From positions 186,001 to 250,000 of the forward strand of contig NZ_CP061771.1 in the NCBI RefSeq assembly GCF_011751885.2: DNA of 64,000 nucleotides, written 5' to 3'. The position numbers were made by a program, and so were the translations under genes. Under the pieces are notes generated by a model. It saw only the letters and a program-made list of their open reading frames with translations, was not told the origin of the DNA and made no database searches. Below are positions 17,776 through 26,457 of this stretch, piece by piece (positions within the stretch are counted from its first letter, which is position 1; each line of letters starts with the position of its first letter). This DNA comes from Salinibacterium sp. ZJ450 (GTDB lineage: Bacteria; Actinomycetota; Actinomycetes; Actinomycetales; Microbacteriaceae).

Positions 17776-18588
17776 CTACGCTACTCGGCCGGAGGAGACA
17801 CGGATGCCGTGCTCCACGAGCTCGGCGTGGATCGCGTCCCTGGTCTGCAGCGCCGCGGCCACGGTGTCCCGGCTCAGCACCCGCTCGAATCGGGACACCG
17901 GGGTGGCGATCGAGAACGCCGCGATCGGCCGGTCGTCGGCGCCGGGAATCGCGAAGCCGATCGCGCAGACCCCTCGCTCGGTCTGCTGCCGGTTGATCGC
18001 GAACCCCTGACGGCGGATCGTGTCCAGCTCACGCTGAAACGCGTGGAACTCGGCATCCGTCATCCACTCGCCCGACAGCTCCGACCCGGCCGAGCGGTAC
18101 AGCCGCTCCAGCACGCGCTCGTCGACGGTGGCGAGCAGCGCCTTGCCGCCCGACGCGCGCCGAGCCGAGAGCACCTGCCCCTGACGGTCGCTGACCCGTT
18201 CCTCGTTCTCGGACTGCACCGTGGACAGGAAGCGCACCGCGGCGCCGACCCGCACCATCAGGTTCACCGTCTCGGTGATGCTGTGTGAGAGAACTTTCAA
18301 ATGCGGATGCGCGATGTCGAGCAGTGCTCTCGTCCAGGTCGCGCGGATCGGCATCACGCCCAGGCCCGGGCCGGGCAGGTAGACCCGCGACTCGTCCTGA
18401 ATCGCGAACCCGCGGTAGACCAGCATGGCGAGCAAGCGGTGCGTGGTGGACGGGGCGACCCCGAGCTGTTTCGCGGCGTCCTTCACTCGCACGCTGCCAT
18501 GATCGCGCAGTAACTGCAGCAGGTGCAGGGCGCTGTCGACCGACTCGATCGTGTATTGCGGCGGACGTGCCAGCGGCTGATTCTGCAC
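17776..18588 (-). CDS. IclR-family transcriptional regulator
   Basis: A 270-residue regulator with an N-terminal winged helix (residues about 13-75, V-K-D-A-A-K-Q-L-G-V-A-P-S-T-T-H-R-L-L) and a C-terminal IclR effector domain (T-E-R-G-V-C-A-I-G-F-A-I-P near residue 205). It starts at GTG 18588. It is divergent from the FAD monooxygenase gene across a 92 bp gap, the usual place for an IclR regulator of aromatic-acid catabolism. The effector is probably 3-hydroxybenzoate or a related acid (inference). Confidence 0.9.
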   Translation of the reverse strand: MQNQPLARPPQYTIESVDSALHLLQLLRDHGSVRVKDAAKQLGVAPSTTHRLLAMLVYRGFAIQDESRVYLPGPGLGVMPIRATWTRALLDIAHPHLKVLSHSITETVNLMVRVGAAVRFLSTVQSENEERVSDRQGQVLSARRASGGKALLATVDERVLERLYRSAGSELSGEWMTDAEFHAFQRELDTIRRQGFAINRQQTERGVCAIGFAIPGADDRPIAAFSIATPVSRFERVLSRDTVAAALQTRDAIHAELVEHGIRVSSGRVA

Positions 18589-18680
18589 GCCAGAATTCTA
18601 GTGCCGGTTCGCGGAGAGGTTTGCCAGAGTGGGAGGAAGTTTTCGCGCCAATCATGGCGTTGGTTCATAAAGGAGTGACC

Positions 18681-19904
18681 ATGGGCACCACAACACCCGA
18701 AGTTCTTGTCGTCGGCGGTGGAATCGGCGGACTCGCGACCGCATTCGTGCTGCGCCGGGCCGGCGTGAACGTGACGCTCATCGAGCGGGCCGCCGAGTTC
18801 GGCGAGGTGGGAGCCGGCCTGCAGCTCGGCCCGAACGCCACCCGCATCCTCGATGACTGGGGCCTGCTCGAGAACGTGAAGGCGATCGGAGTCGTTCCGC
18901 ACAACCTGGTGGTGCGCGACGCGATCACCAATGAGGAACTCACCAGGCAAGAGCTGCTCGGCGACTTCGCCGAGCGCTACGGCGCCCCCTATGTCGTTGC
19001 GCACCGCAGCGACCTGCACACCGTGTTCCTGAACGCCGCCCGGGACGCGGGCGTCACCCTCGTGACGAGCGAGCAGATCGACCGGGTCGAGACCGTGGGT
19101 GACCGCGCCATCGCGCACGCGGTGAGCGGGAAGACCTGGGAGGTCGACGCGGTGATCGCCGCCGACGGACTGCGGTCCGCGCTGCGCGCTCAGATCTCAG
19201 ACGATGCGCCCGTGGCATCCGGCTACGTCGCCTACCGCGGTACCTGCCCGATCGACGAGGTCCCGGAACTGCAGCACCACGACGACGTTGTGGTGTGGGT
19301 CGGCCCGGGCTGCCACTTCGTGCAGTACCCGCTGCGCGGCGGCGAGGTGCTCAACCAGGTGGCCGTGTTCCAGTCACCGGCGTTCGAGCGCGGCGAAGCC
19401 GAATGGGGAGGACCCGAAGAGCTCGAAGCGGCGTACAAGGACTGCGTCGAACCGATCCGCGAGGGCCTCGAGCACATCTGGAAAGACCGCCAATGGCAGA
19501 TGTACGACCGGGAGCCGATCGGCACCTGGGTGCAGGGCCGGATGGTGCTCGTCGGTGACGCGGCACACCCGATGCTGCAGTACCTGGCGCAGGGCGCCTG
19601 CCAGGCGATCGAGGATGCCGAGGCCATCGGCCGCGCTGTCGCGAATCATGTCCTGGCCGCGCAGGCCGACAACGCCGAGCAGGCCAACAACGCCGGCTGG
19701 CCCGCCGCGCTCGAGGAGTTCGCCGCGGAGCGCACGGTGCGCACCGCCCAGGTGCAGCGCAGTGCTCGCAAATGGGGCGCGTCCTGGCACGTCGATGGCG
19801 CCGCCCGGGTGGCGCGGAACGCGCTGTACAAGGGCCGCGACGCGCACAGCTACGAGTACCTCGACTGGATCTACGCCGAGCGCAATCTGGCCGTCACGAA
19901 GTAG
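18681..19904 (+). CDS. FAD-dependent aromatic-ring monooxygenase, probable 3-hydroxybenzoate 6-hydroxylase
   Basis: A 407-residue class A flavin hydroxylase. The FAD Rossmann motif G-G-G-I-G-G-L-A is at residues 12-19, an L-I-E-R-A segment follows, the D-G motif A-A-D-G-L-R-S is near residue 158, and G-D-A-A-H-P-M-L-Q-Y-L-A-Q-G is near residue 292. The last motif occurs in salicylate and 3-hydroxybenzoate 6-hydroxylases. The neighbouring gentisate dioxygenase argues for gentisate as product, so 3-hydroxybenzoate 6-hydroxylase is the best reading. Salicylate 5-hydroxylation is usually done by a different enzyme type. AAGGAG precedes ATG 18681. It converges with the MarR gene, and only one base separates the stops. 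Confidence 0.85.
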   Translation: MGTTTPEVLVVGGGIGGLATAFVLRRAGVNVTLIERAAEFGEVGAGLQLGPNATRILDDWGLLENVKAIGVVPHNLVVRDAITNEELTRQELLGDFAERYGAPYVVAHRSDLHTVFLNAARDAGVTLVTSEQIDRVETVGDRAIAHAVSGKTWEVDAVIAADGLRSALRAQISDDAPVASGYVAYRGTCPIDEVPELQHHDDVVVWVGPGCHFVQYPLRGGEVLNQVAVFQSPAFERGEAEWGGPEELEAAYKDCVEPIREGLEHIWKDRQWQMYDREPIGTWVQGRMVLVGDAAHPMLQYLAQGACQAIEDAEAIGRAVANHVLAAQADNAEQANNAGWPAALEEFAAERTVRTAQVQRSARKWGASWHVDGAARVARNALYKGRDAHSYEYLDWIYAERNLAVTK

Positions 19905-19905
19905 G

Positions 19906-20358
19906 TCAGGGGGCAGGCTCCACGGGCGCATCCTCGCGCGCTGACAGCAGCGTGGTGAGGATGCGCCTGAGCTGCGCCTGCTCCTCGGGAGCAAGTGTCG
20001 CGATGAGTCGGGCGTTGATGTCCTCGGCGTGGGCGCGTAACGGTGTCAGCGCGTCGCGGCCCGCCCGAGTAAGGGTGAGCAGCCGGCGGCGTCGGTCCGC
20101 GACATCCGGAATCCGTTCGAGATATCCCTGGCGTTGCAGGCGCGCGACCAGGTCGGCGATGGTGGACCGGTCCAGCTGCAGCAGCTCGCCGAGGCTCTTC
20201 TGGTCGATGCCGGGGTGCGCCTCAACGAGGGTGAGCACGCCGAACTGGATGCCGGTGACGCCGAATGGTGCGCCCGCTGCCCACAGGTCCAGATGGACCT
20301 GCTGCAGCGCGCGCACCAGAAAGCCCGTGTACGCCTCCAGCTCCGGCGCGACGGTCAT
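19906..20358 (-). CDS. MarR-family transcriptional regulator
   Basis: A 150-residue winged-helix dimer-type regulator. The recognition helix region is L-G-E-L-L-Q-L-D-R-S-T-I-A-D-L-V-A-R-L and the wing D-V-A-D-R-R-R-R-L-L-T-L-T. Its ATG lies two bases after the stop of the maleylpyruvate isomerase gene, so it is the last gene of the gentisate operon and probably controls it in an autoregulatory loop. A likely operator is the GTACT-C-AGTAC palindrome upstream of the operon. Confidence 0.9.
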   Translation of the reverse strand: MTVAPELEAYTGFLVRALQQVHLDLWAAGAPFGVTGIQFGVLTLVEAHPGIDQKSLGELLQLDRSTIADLVARLQRQGYLERIPDVADRRRRLLTLTRAGRDALTPLRAHAEDINARLIATLAPEEQAQLRRILTTLLSAREDAPVEPAP

Positions 20359-20360
20359 GG

Positions 20361-21113
20361 TCACAGCCAGCGCGGTGCCGGTTTTGCCGGAGACCCGTCC
20401 GCGTAGCTGACGCGGTCGCCGCCCCGGCCGGTCGCCCAGCGGAGCAGGTCCACGGCGGTGCCGTGCACCGCAACCGGGTCGCCCGCGGCTCCCGCGACCG
20501 CGATCACGTCGCCGAGGTGGGTGACCAGGTGCACCGGCGGAATGCTGTCGTCGGTCTCGGCCCGCTTGCTCCAGGTGCCGACGATGTCGCGCAGCAGCCG
20601 GTCGACGAACTCCGCGGGCAGCTGCTCGAACTTGCCGCCGTTGTCGAGGTCGATGGCGTGCATCCACACCTCGCGGGTGCGCATCCAGACGGTTTCGGAT
20701 GCCGGGACCAGGCGACCCTGCGCGGTGCGCACGGTCGCCGACCACTTGTCCTCCGGCAGGTCGCGCCATTCCACGTTGAGGTGCACCGCCGCGTGCGCGG
20801 ACAGGTTGCGAAGCGCGATCGGCGGCAGGGTGGCGCCGAACTCGATCTCCTCACCGCGTTGCGCGGTGGAGGTGTACATCGGAGTCTCGACCCCGGTGTA
20901 CGCCCACTCGACCAGCCGGGTGATGGCCCTGGCGTTGTAGCCGACGTGCGCGATCACGTGCGCCCGGCTCCAGCCAGGCAGCAGCGACGGCTCAGCGAAC
21001 TCGGCGTCGGAGAGCTCATTCAGCTTGCGGCTGAAGTACGCCTGCCCCCGTCGGGCCAGCAGCAGGTCTGCCGCCAGCTTCGGATCGGTGACGTTGTCGG
21101 TGCGGGCGACCAT
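20361..21113 (-). CDS. Maleylpyruvate isomerase, mycothiol-dependent (DinB-like)
   Basis: A 250-residue protein of the DinB/MDMPI family, which isomerises maleylpyruvate to fumarylpyruvate with mycothiol as cofactor. The N-terminal four-helix bundle contains L-L-P-G-W-S-R-A-H-V-I-A-H-V near residue 44, with metal-binding His. A second His region is R-T-R-E-V-W-M-H-A-I-D-L near residue 145. It is four bases downstream of the fumarylpyruvate hydrolase gene. The context between gentisate dioxygenase and hydrolase makes the function strong. Confidence 0.9.
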   Translation of the reverse strand: MVARTDNVTDPKLAADLLLARRGQAYFSRKLNELSDAEFAEPSLLPGWSRAHVIAHVGYNARAITRLVEWAYTGVETPMYTSTAQRGEEIEFGATLPPIALRNLSAHAAVHLNVEWRDLPEDKWSATVRTAQGRLVPASETVWMRTREVWMHAIDLDNGGKFEQLPAEFVDRLLRDIVGTWSKRAETDDSIPPVHLVTHLGDVIAVAGAAGDPVAVHGTAVDLLRWATGRGGDRVSYADGSPAKPAPRWL

Positions 21114-21117
21114 GGGC

Positions 21118-21951
21118 TCAGTCCACGCGGACGGCGCGGTTCGACTGCGCGCCGAGCCCGTCGATCGAGGTCTCCAGGATGTCACCCTCGGCCAGGTAGC
21201 GCGCGGGCTTGCGCGCGTGACCGACGCCGCCGGGGGTGCCGGAGGCGATCACGTCGCCGGGGTTCAGGGTCAGGATGTCGGAGATGTACGACACCAGCGT
21301 GGTCGGGTCGAACACGAGGTCGGCGATCGCCACTTCCTGCACGGTCTCGCCGTTGACCTTGGTGCGCAGCACCGCGTCGTCGCCGAGTTCGTCCGCGGTG
21401 ACCAGGTACGGCCCGAACGGGGTGGTGTTCTCGAAGGTCTTGCCCTGCAGCCACTGCGGGGTGCGGTACTGGTAGTCGCGCATGGTCACGTCGTTCAGCA
21501 CGGCGTAGCCGGCGATCGCGGCCGTGGCGGCCTCGCCCGAGACCTTGCGGGCCGGGCTGCCGATGATGATGGCGAGCTCACCCTCCCAGTCCACCTGGTT
21601 TGACACGGAGGCCAGTTCCACGTCGTCGAACGGTCCGACTAGCGCCTCGGGGAACTTCGCGAACAGGGTCGGGAACTCGGGGAGCTCGCGGCCCATCTCG
21701 AGGATGTGGTTCTTGTAGTTCAGGCCGACGCAGACGATCTTGCCCGGGCGCGGTACGACCGCGTCCCAGCGGGTGGGGGCGATGTCCTTGAGCGGATGCG
21801 CGGTGCCGGACGCCTGCTCGGCGACACTCTTCCATCCTTCGGTTGCCAGCAGCTCGCCGACGTTGCTGAAACCGTCGATCTCGACGGCCGAGTCTGAGTC
21901 AACGCGGACTGCCACCGTTGAGGTGCCGTTGCGGAGGGTGGCCAACTTCAT
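21118..21951 (-). CDS. Fumarylacetoacetate hydrolase family protein, probable fumarylpyruvate hydrolase
   Basis: A 277-residue FAH-superfamily hydrolase that splits fumarylpyruvate into fumarate and pyruvate, the last step of the gentisate route. Visible motifs are V-G-L-N-Y-K-N-H near residue 75, the metal ligand run D-W-E-G-E-L-A-I-I-I-G near residue 121, and P-G-D-V-I-A-S-G-T-P-G-G-V-G near residue 235. Its ATG overlaps the stop of the gentisate dioxygenase gene in ATGA, so the two are translationally coupled. Confidence 0.9.
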   Translation of the reverse strand: MKLATLRNGTSTVAVRVDSDSAVEIDGFSNVGELLATEGWKSVAEQASGTAHPLKDIAPTRWDAVVPRPGKIVCVGLNYKNHILEMGRELPEFPTLFAKFPEALVGPFDDVELASVSNQVDWEGELAIIIGSPARKVSGEAATAAIAGYAVLNDVTMRDYQYRTPQWLQGKTFENTTPFGPYLVTADELGDDAVLRTKVNGETVQEVAIADLVFDPTTLVSYISDILTLNPGDVIASGTPGGVGHARKPARYLAEGDILETSIDGLGAQSNRAVRVD

Positions 21952-23048
21952 TTTTGTGCTCCAGGGATGTAGGTACGGGCAAACTTCAGACGGTCCATGA
22001 CCGGGCCGTCGTTGAATCGGAAGAGATCGAACTGGGTGGTGGCGTGCAGCGACCATGGCACCCAGGAGGGCACCACGAACAGGTCACCGGTCTCGAGCTT
22101 GTGCTCGACGCCGCCGAGCACAACGCTGCCGTCGCCCTCGAACACCTGCCACACCGACGAGCCGACCTCGTGCCGGGTGTCGGTGTCGGCGCCGGCACGC
22201 AGCCGGTGGAACTCGGCGCGCAGCGTCGGCATCACGTCGCCGCCGGTGGTCGGGTTGGTGTACCGGATGGCGGCGTGGCCCTGCTCGACGGTGGCGGGGT
22301 AGCCCTCGTCCTCCAGCGCCAGCTGCTCGCGCAGCGCGGCATCCGTGTGCTCCCAGCGATACGCCGCGAGCGGGCTGGAGCGCTGGTCGTCGAGGACCGA
22401 GAGCGGGCGCAGCCCGGGGTGTGCCCAGAGGCGCTCGGCGCGTGACACGTTCGGCGATGCCTCGTCGGTGACGCGCTCCGAGCCGAACTCGAAGAAGCCC
22501 ACGTCGATGTAGTGTGACAGCGGGATGTCGAGGCCGTCGATCCACGCCATCGGCTTGTCGGTGTCGTTGTGGTGGCCGTGGAAGTTCCAGCCGGGGGTGA
22601 GCAGCAGGTCGCCGCGGCGCATGGCCACCGGGTCGCCGTTCACCACGGTCCAGACGCCCTCGCCCTCCACCACGAAGCGGAACGCGTTCTGCGAGTGGCG
22701 GTGCTCCGGCGCGGTCTCGTGACCGCCGAGGTACTGGATGGCGGCCCAGAGGGTGGGCGTCGCGTACGCGGTGCCGGGCAGGCCGGGGTTGGCCAGGCCG
22801 ATGGCGCGGCGCTCGCCGCCGCGGCCGACAGGCACCAGCTCACCGGACTTCTGCGCCAGCTCGAACAGGGTCTTCCAGCGCCAGACGTGCGGCACGGCCT
22901 GCGGGCTCGGCACCATCGGCATCAGGTCACCCAGCTGCGTCCACAGCGGCGACATGTGGTTGGCTTCGAACGCGGCATAGAGCTTCGCGAGTTCGGCCTC
23001 TGTTTCGGCATCGACGGGCGTGTTCATCGCGTCGGTGATTTCAGTCAT
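21948..23048 (-). CDS. Gentisate 1,2-dioxygenase
   Basis: A 366-residue bicupin Fe(II) dioxygenase that opens gentisate to maleylpyruvate. The N-terminal cupin has H-R-H-S-Q-N-A-F near residue 117 and the downstream H-G-H-H-N-D near residue 157. A second cupin covers about residues 270-350 (W-Q-V-F-E-G, D-L-F-V-V-P-S-W). Length and motif order fit bacterial gentisate dioxygenases. It is the first gene of a four-gene operon, dioxygenase, hydrolase, isomerase, MarR. GAGGAGGAG lies just upstream of ATG 23048. Confidence 0.93.
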   Translation of the reverse strand: MTEITDAMNTPVDAETEAELAKLYAAFEANHMSPLWTQLGDLMPMVPSPQAVPHVWRWKTLFELAQKSGELVPVGRGGERRAIGLANPGLPGTAYATPTLWAAIQYLGGHETAPEHRHSQNAFRFVVEGEGVWTVVNGDPVAMRRGDLLLTPGWNFHGHHNDTDKPMAWIDGLDIPLSHYIDVGFFEFGSERVTDEASPNVSRAERLWAHPGLRPLSVLDDQRSSPLAAYRWEHTDAALREQLALEDEGYPATVEQGHAAIRYTNPTTGGDVMPTLRAEFHRLRAGADTDTRHEVGSSVWQVFEGDGSVVLGGVEHKLETGDLFVVPSWVPWSLHATTQFDLFRFNDGPVMDRLKFARTYIPGAQK

Positions 23049-23077
23049 GGACTCCTCCTCGAATCCTGGGCACCAAA

Positions 23078-23088
23078 GTACTCAGTAC
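23078..23088. promoter_or_regulatory. Possible MarR operator of the gentisate operon
   Basis: GTACT-C-AGTAC is an 11-bp palindrome 30-40 bp upstream of the gentisate dioxygenase start, a position where a MarR dimer would cover the promoter or the transcription start. It is inferred from position and symmetry only. Confidence 0.45.
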
Positions 23089-23243
23089 ACCAACTATTGC
23101 ATCGCGGCGCGGCGATGTCCAGAGCGCACGTCGATCGGATGAACACTTTTTCACCCGGCTCTACTTTTTGCGTCATGGTCGGCTGGCAACCTGATTCATG
23201 CGCCCGGGATATCGGTCTGGCGCACAGGATTCAGAGGAGCACC

Positions 23244-23759
23244 ATGAAGAAGTCGTCCATCACTCTCACCGCCGCCACCGCTGCCGTCGCCGTCACGCTC
23301 ATCGGAGGCGCCGCCTTCGCCGCGAACGGCGTTCTGGCCCCGGTCGAGACCGAGCCGGTCGCTGTCACCGATGTGGCCGTGCCGACGGCGAACCCCGACG
23401 ACGCGGCGCTCGAGGGCGCTGCCGCTGTGGCCGCCGAGGCTGAGGTCGACGCCGCGGTCGAGGCAGAGGCGGCAGCGGATGTCGCGGCCGAGGCCGCCGC
23501 AGCGGCCGGTGCCGCCCGTGCCGCCGAGGCGCAGGCCGAGGCCGCCGCCAACGGCAGCGCGCGCAGCCAGGAAGTGGCGCTCGTTCCCCGCGAGGCGTCG
23601 AAGCTCGCCTCCGAGGTCGCGGGCAGCGAGACCGGCGAGACCATCTCCGAGTGGGCCAAGACGCAGGCCAACAAGAAGGCCGCCGCCGAAGCCGAGGTCA
23701 CCGTTGACGGCTCGGCCGAGGTCGACGTCGAGGGTGGCGTCACCGAGCGCAGCCGCTAA
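23244..23759 (+). CDS. Secreted alanine/glutamate-rich low-complexity protein
   Basis: A 171-residue protein of unknown function. A signal peptide is clear: M-K-K-S-S, a hydrophobic core, and A-A-F-A-A-N as cleavage region near residues 25-28. The middle (about residues 50-105) consists almost only of Ala, Glu and Val in runs such as A-E-A-E-V-D-A-A-V-E-A-E and can form a long helix. The C-terminus is charged (A-N-K-K-A-A-A-E-A-E-V). ATG 23244 follows GAGGAGC. It stands alone between the gentisate operon and a two-component system. Confidence 0.75.
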   Translation: MKKSSITLTAATAAVAVTLIGGAAFAANGVLAPVETEPVAVTDVAVPTANPDDAALEGAAAVAAEAEVDAAVEAEAAADVAAEAAAAAGAARAAEAQAEAAANGSARSQEVALVPREASKLASEVAGSETGETISEWAKTQANKKAAAEAEVTVDGSAEVDVEGGVTERSR

Positions 23760-23791
23760 CCCAGACCGCCGCGGCCTCGCGCCGCGCCTCC

Positions 23792-23835
23792 AGCACCCTG
23801 GCGGACGTGAGTCGGTACTCGCCCGCCGGGGTGCT
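23792..23835. terminator. Terminator hairpin between secreted protein and response regulator genes
   Basis: Arms AGCACCCTGGCGG (23792-23804) and CCGCCGGGGTGCT (23823-23835) pair over 13 positions, with one T-G pair. The loop contains a further GAGT/ACTC pairing. It lies between the stops of two convergent genes. Confidence 0.7.
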
Positions 23836-23838
23836 TCT

Positions 23839-24498
23839 CTATTTCAGCCGGTAGCCCATGCCGCGCACCGTCTCGAGGCGCTCCCGCCCGATCTTCGCGC
23901 GCAGGTGCCGGATGTAGACGTCGACGATGTTCGACTCCGGATCGAAGTCCACGCCCCAGACCCGGCTGAGCAGCTGCTCGCGGCTGAGCACCTGCTCCGG
24001 ATGTTGCAGGAACTCCACGGCGAGACCGAACTCCCTGGCCGACAGGTCGACCGTCTTCCCCGCCACGGAGATGCGTCGGGTGCGGTGATCGAGCTCCAGG
24101 TCGCCATGGCGGAGCAGGTCCGAGGATGTCGAGGGCGCGGCATCCTTCAGTCTGAGCCGTACCCTGGCGAGCAGTTCGTCGAAGCGGAACGGCTTGGACA
24201 GGTAGTCATTGGCGCCGCCTTCGAGGCCGCGCACGGTATCCATCGAGCTGCCGCGGGCGGTGAGCATGATGATCGCGAGCTGGTGTCCCTCGCCGCGCAG
24301 CGTCTTCAGGATGCTGAAGCCGTCGATCACCGGCAGGCCGACATCCAGAATCATCAGGTCGAACTCGAACGACCGGGCCATGGCGATGGCCTCCGACCCG
24401 GTGCTCGCGACCGACACCGAGTAGCCGGCGGCGGTCAGCCCGCTCTCGATGAACTGGGAGATCCGCGCCTCGTCTTCGGCGATCAGGATGGTGGCCAC
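23839..24498 (-). CDS. OmpR-family response regulator
   Basis: A 219-residue two-domain regulator. The receiver domain has acidic E-D-E at residues 8-10, phospho-acceptor Asp in M-I-L-D-V-G near residue 52, Thr/Ser in M-L-T-A-R near 80, and Lys in L-S-K-P near 102. The C-terminal winged helix (about residues 125-219) ends in T-V-R-G-M-G-Y-R-L-K. The GTG start follows the stop of the kinase gene directly (TGAGTG), so the pair is cotranscribed. The target genes are not evident. Confidence 0.93.
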   Translation of the reverse strand: MATILIAEDEARISQFIESGLTAAGYSVSVASTGSEAIAMARSFEFDLMILDVGLPVIDGFSILKTLRGEGHQLAIIMLTARGSSMDTVRGLEGGANDYLSKPFRFDELLARVRLRLKDAAPSTSSDLLRHGDLELDHRTRRISVAGKTVDLSAREFGLAVEFLQHPEQVLSREQLLSRVWGVDFDPESNIVDVYIRHLRAKIGRERLETVRGMGYRLK

Positions 24499-25956
24499 TC
24501 AGCTGACTCCTACTTCTTCTCGGACGGGTTCGGCTGCCGGCAGCACCATTGTGAACGTCGACCCGACCCCCGGCTCGGAATCCAGCAGAACGCTACCCCC
24601 GTGCGCATGGGTAATCGCCCGGACGATGCTGAGCCCGAGCCCGGACCCCTCCACACCGCGGCCGGTTTCCACCCGGTGGAAGCGCTCGAACACGCGCTGC
24701 TGGTCTGCCTCGGCGACCCCCACGCCTTCGTCGCGCACCCACAGCCGCAGTTCCCGGGCTGCCCCGTCGCCGACCGTTTCGCCGCCGAGGGTGATGATGC
24801 TGCCGACATCCGAATATTTCACGGCGTTCTGGCACAGCTGCAGGTACGCCTGGGTGATGCGGGTGCCATCGAGCGGCACCAGCGCGTCGGTGTCGGAGCG
24901 CACCCGCCAGCTGTGCCGGGGCGACAGCGCCTTCGCCTTCGCCGCCAGGTCGCTGAGCAACTCGTCGACGTCGGTGGGCAGCCGCACCACGAACCCGGTG
25001 GTGCCGGATTCGGCGAGCACCGACAGTTCGGTGACGAGGGCGCCCATCCGGGCGAGTTCGTCGAGGGCGAGTTCCCGCACTCGGTCGACCCTGTCCGGCT
25101 GGCGACCGTCAAGCAGTTCCAGGTGCCCCTGGATGATCGTGATCGGCGTGCGCAGCTCGTGGCTAACGTCATCCACCAGTTGACGCTGCGCGGTGAACGC
25201 GCGTTCCAGGCGGTCGACCAGGTCGTTGACCGTGACGGTGAGCAGCGAGACGTCGTCGTGGCCACGCACTGGGATGCGCTCACTGAGATCGGAGGCGCTC
25301 ATCCGGCCGGCGGCTTCGCGCAGCCGTCGCAGCGGGCGAAGCAGCCTGCCGGACACGAACCAGCCGACCGCGCCGATCAGCAGCAGGGCGACCAGCGAGA
25401 CGGCGATCGACGTGCGCAGGATCGCAGCGGCGTCATCGAGCTGCCGGTCAAGCAGGAACGCCGACACGTAGAAGCCGCTGCTGTCGTCGCCGGTCACCGC
25501 GACCGGCACGATCGAGTACTGCACGGTGCCGACCGGCAGGATGCTGGTGCCGGTGACCACGGCGGTCGGATCGGCGGAGGCGACCAGAAACTCGACGAAG
25601 CGTGCATCCGCGTCGATGCGGAAGGGCAGGTTGGCGTCCGGCACGTATGCGGCCTCGCCGTTCAGGATGCCCAGCACGCTCTCGTTCGGCTCCGGCAGGA
25701 TGCGTTGCATCGCTGTGTTCAGGAAGGACTCCACCGTTGCCGGGGGAGCTGCCACCTCGTCGCCCTCGGCGATCGCCGTCAGCTCGTCGGCCAGCTGATA
25801 CATCCGGTCGCCCACCTCGCCGAGGGCACGCTGCCGTTCCACCAGGTAGACCGAGGCGGTCAGGGCGCCCATTCCCAGCGCCGCGACCAGCAGGATGGCG
25901 AGAATGATCCGCGCTCGCACTGAAACGTGGCGGGTGCGCGCCGAATGCCTGCTCAT
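24499..25956 (-). CDS. Sensor histidine kinase
   Basis: A 485-residue membrane kinase. The first membrane segment is residues about 15-37, then comes an extracytoplasmic sensor of about 140 residues, a second segment near 180-202 and a HAMP domain. The H-box is V-S-H-E-L-R-T-P-I-T near residue 270. The ATP-binding domain has C-Q-N-A-V-K-Y, D-E-G-V-G-V and G-S-G-L-G-L-S-I-V. The start at ATG 25956 was chosen because it places the first membrane segment near the N-terminus. The reading frame upstream overlaps the divergent MaoC gene. Confidence 0.9.
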   Translation of the reverse strand: MSRHSARTRHVSVRARIILAILLVAALGMGALTASVYLVERQRALGEVGDRMYQLADELTAIAEGDEVAAPPATVESFLNTAMQRILPEPNESVLGILNGEAAYVPDANLPFRIDADARFVEFLVASADPTAVVTGTSILPVGTVQYSIVPVAVTGDDSSGFYVSAFLLDRQLDDAAAILRTSIAVSLVALLLIGAVGWFVSGRLLRPLRRLREAAGRMSASDLSERIPVRGHDDVSLLTVTVNDLVDRLERAFTAQRQLVDDVSHELRTPITIIQGHLELLDGRQPDRVDRVRELALDELARMGALVTELSVLAESGTTGFVVRLPTDVDELLSDLAAKAKALSPRHSWRVRSDTDALVPLDGTRITQAYLQLCQNAVKYSDVGSIITLGGETVGDGAARELRLWVRDEGVGVAEADQQRVFERFHRVETGRGVEGSGLGLSIVRAITHAHGGSVLLDSEPGVGSTFTMVLPAAEPVREEVGVS

Positions 25957-26010
25957 TACCCGACAATCCTCACACGCTCGCCCGGACGGACGCCGAACTA
26001 GACTGTCGGG

Positions 26011-26457
26011 GTGCCAGTGAACCCCGAATTGCAGGGCCGCGAGTTCGCGCCGACCGCACCGTATCTGGTGGGTCGCGAGAAGATCCGCGAGTTCTCGAAT
26101 GCCGTCTTCGCGACCGACCCCGTCAACCATGATCCGGATGCCGCGCGTGCCGCGGGTTACTCGGACATCGTCGCGCCGCCCACCTTCGCCGTTGTGGTGC
26201 AGGAGCGGACCCTCGCGCAGTTGCTGTCGGAACCGGATGCCGGCATCGACTTCAGTCGGGTCGTGCACGGCGACCAGCGCTTCAGTTACACCCGTCCGAT
26301 CGTCGCCGGCGACGAGCTCACCGCGACCCTCACCGTGGCCAGCGTCAAGACCCTCGGCCCGCACAGCATGGTCACCGCGCAGTCGAACGTGGTCGACGCC
26401 GCCGGCGAACACGTGGTGACCGCGACATCCACCCTCGTTGTCAGGGGAGAAGAATGA
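26011..26457 (+). CDS. MaoC-like / FAS1-type dehydratase subunit (HadA-like)
   Basis: A 148-residue hot-dog-fold protein of the N-terminal MaoC dehydratase family. The region A-T-D-P-V-N-H-D-P followed by D-I-V-A-P-P-T-F-A corresponds to the HadA/HadC subunit of mycobacterial (3R)-hydroxyacyl-ACP dehydratases. Here it forms the first gene of a block with a second MaoC gene and murB, each overlapping by four bases. It probably acts as a heterodimer with the next product in fatty-acid or hydroxyacyl metabolism. Members of the inferred family make no mycolic acids, so the exact substrate is open. Starts at GTG 26011. Confidence 0.85.
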   Translation: MPVNPELQGREFAPTAPYLVGREKIREFSNAVFATDPVNHDPDAARAAGYSDIVAPPTFAVVVQERTLAQLLSEPDAGIDFSRVVHGDQRFSYTRPIVAGDELTATLTVASVKTLGPHSMVTAQSNVVDAAGEHVVTATSTLVVRGEE

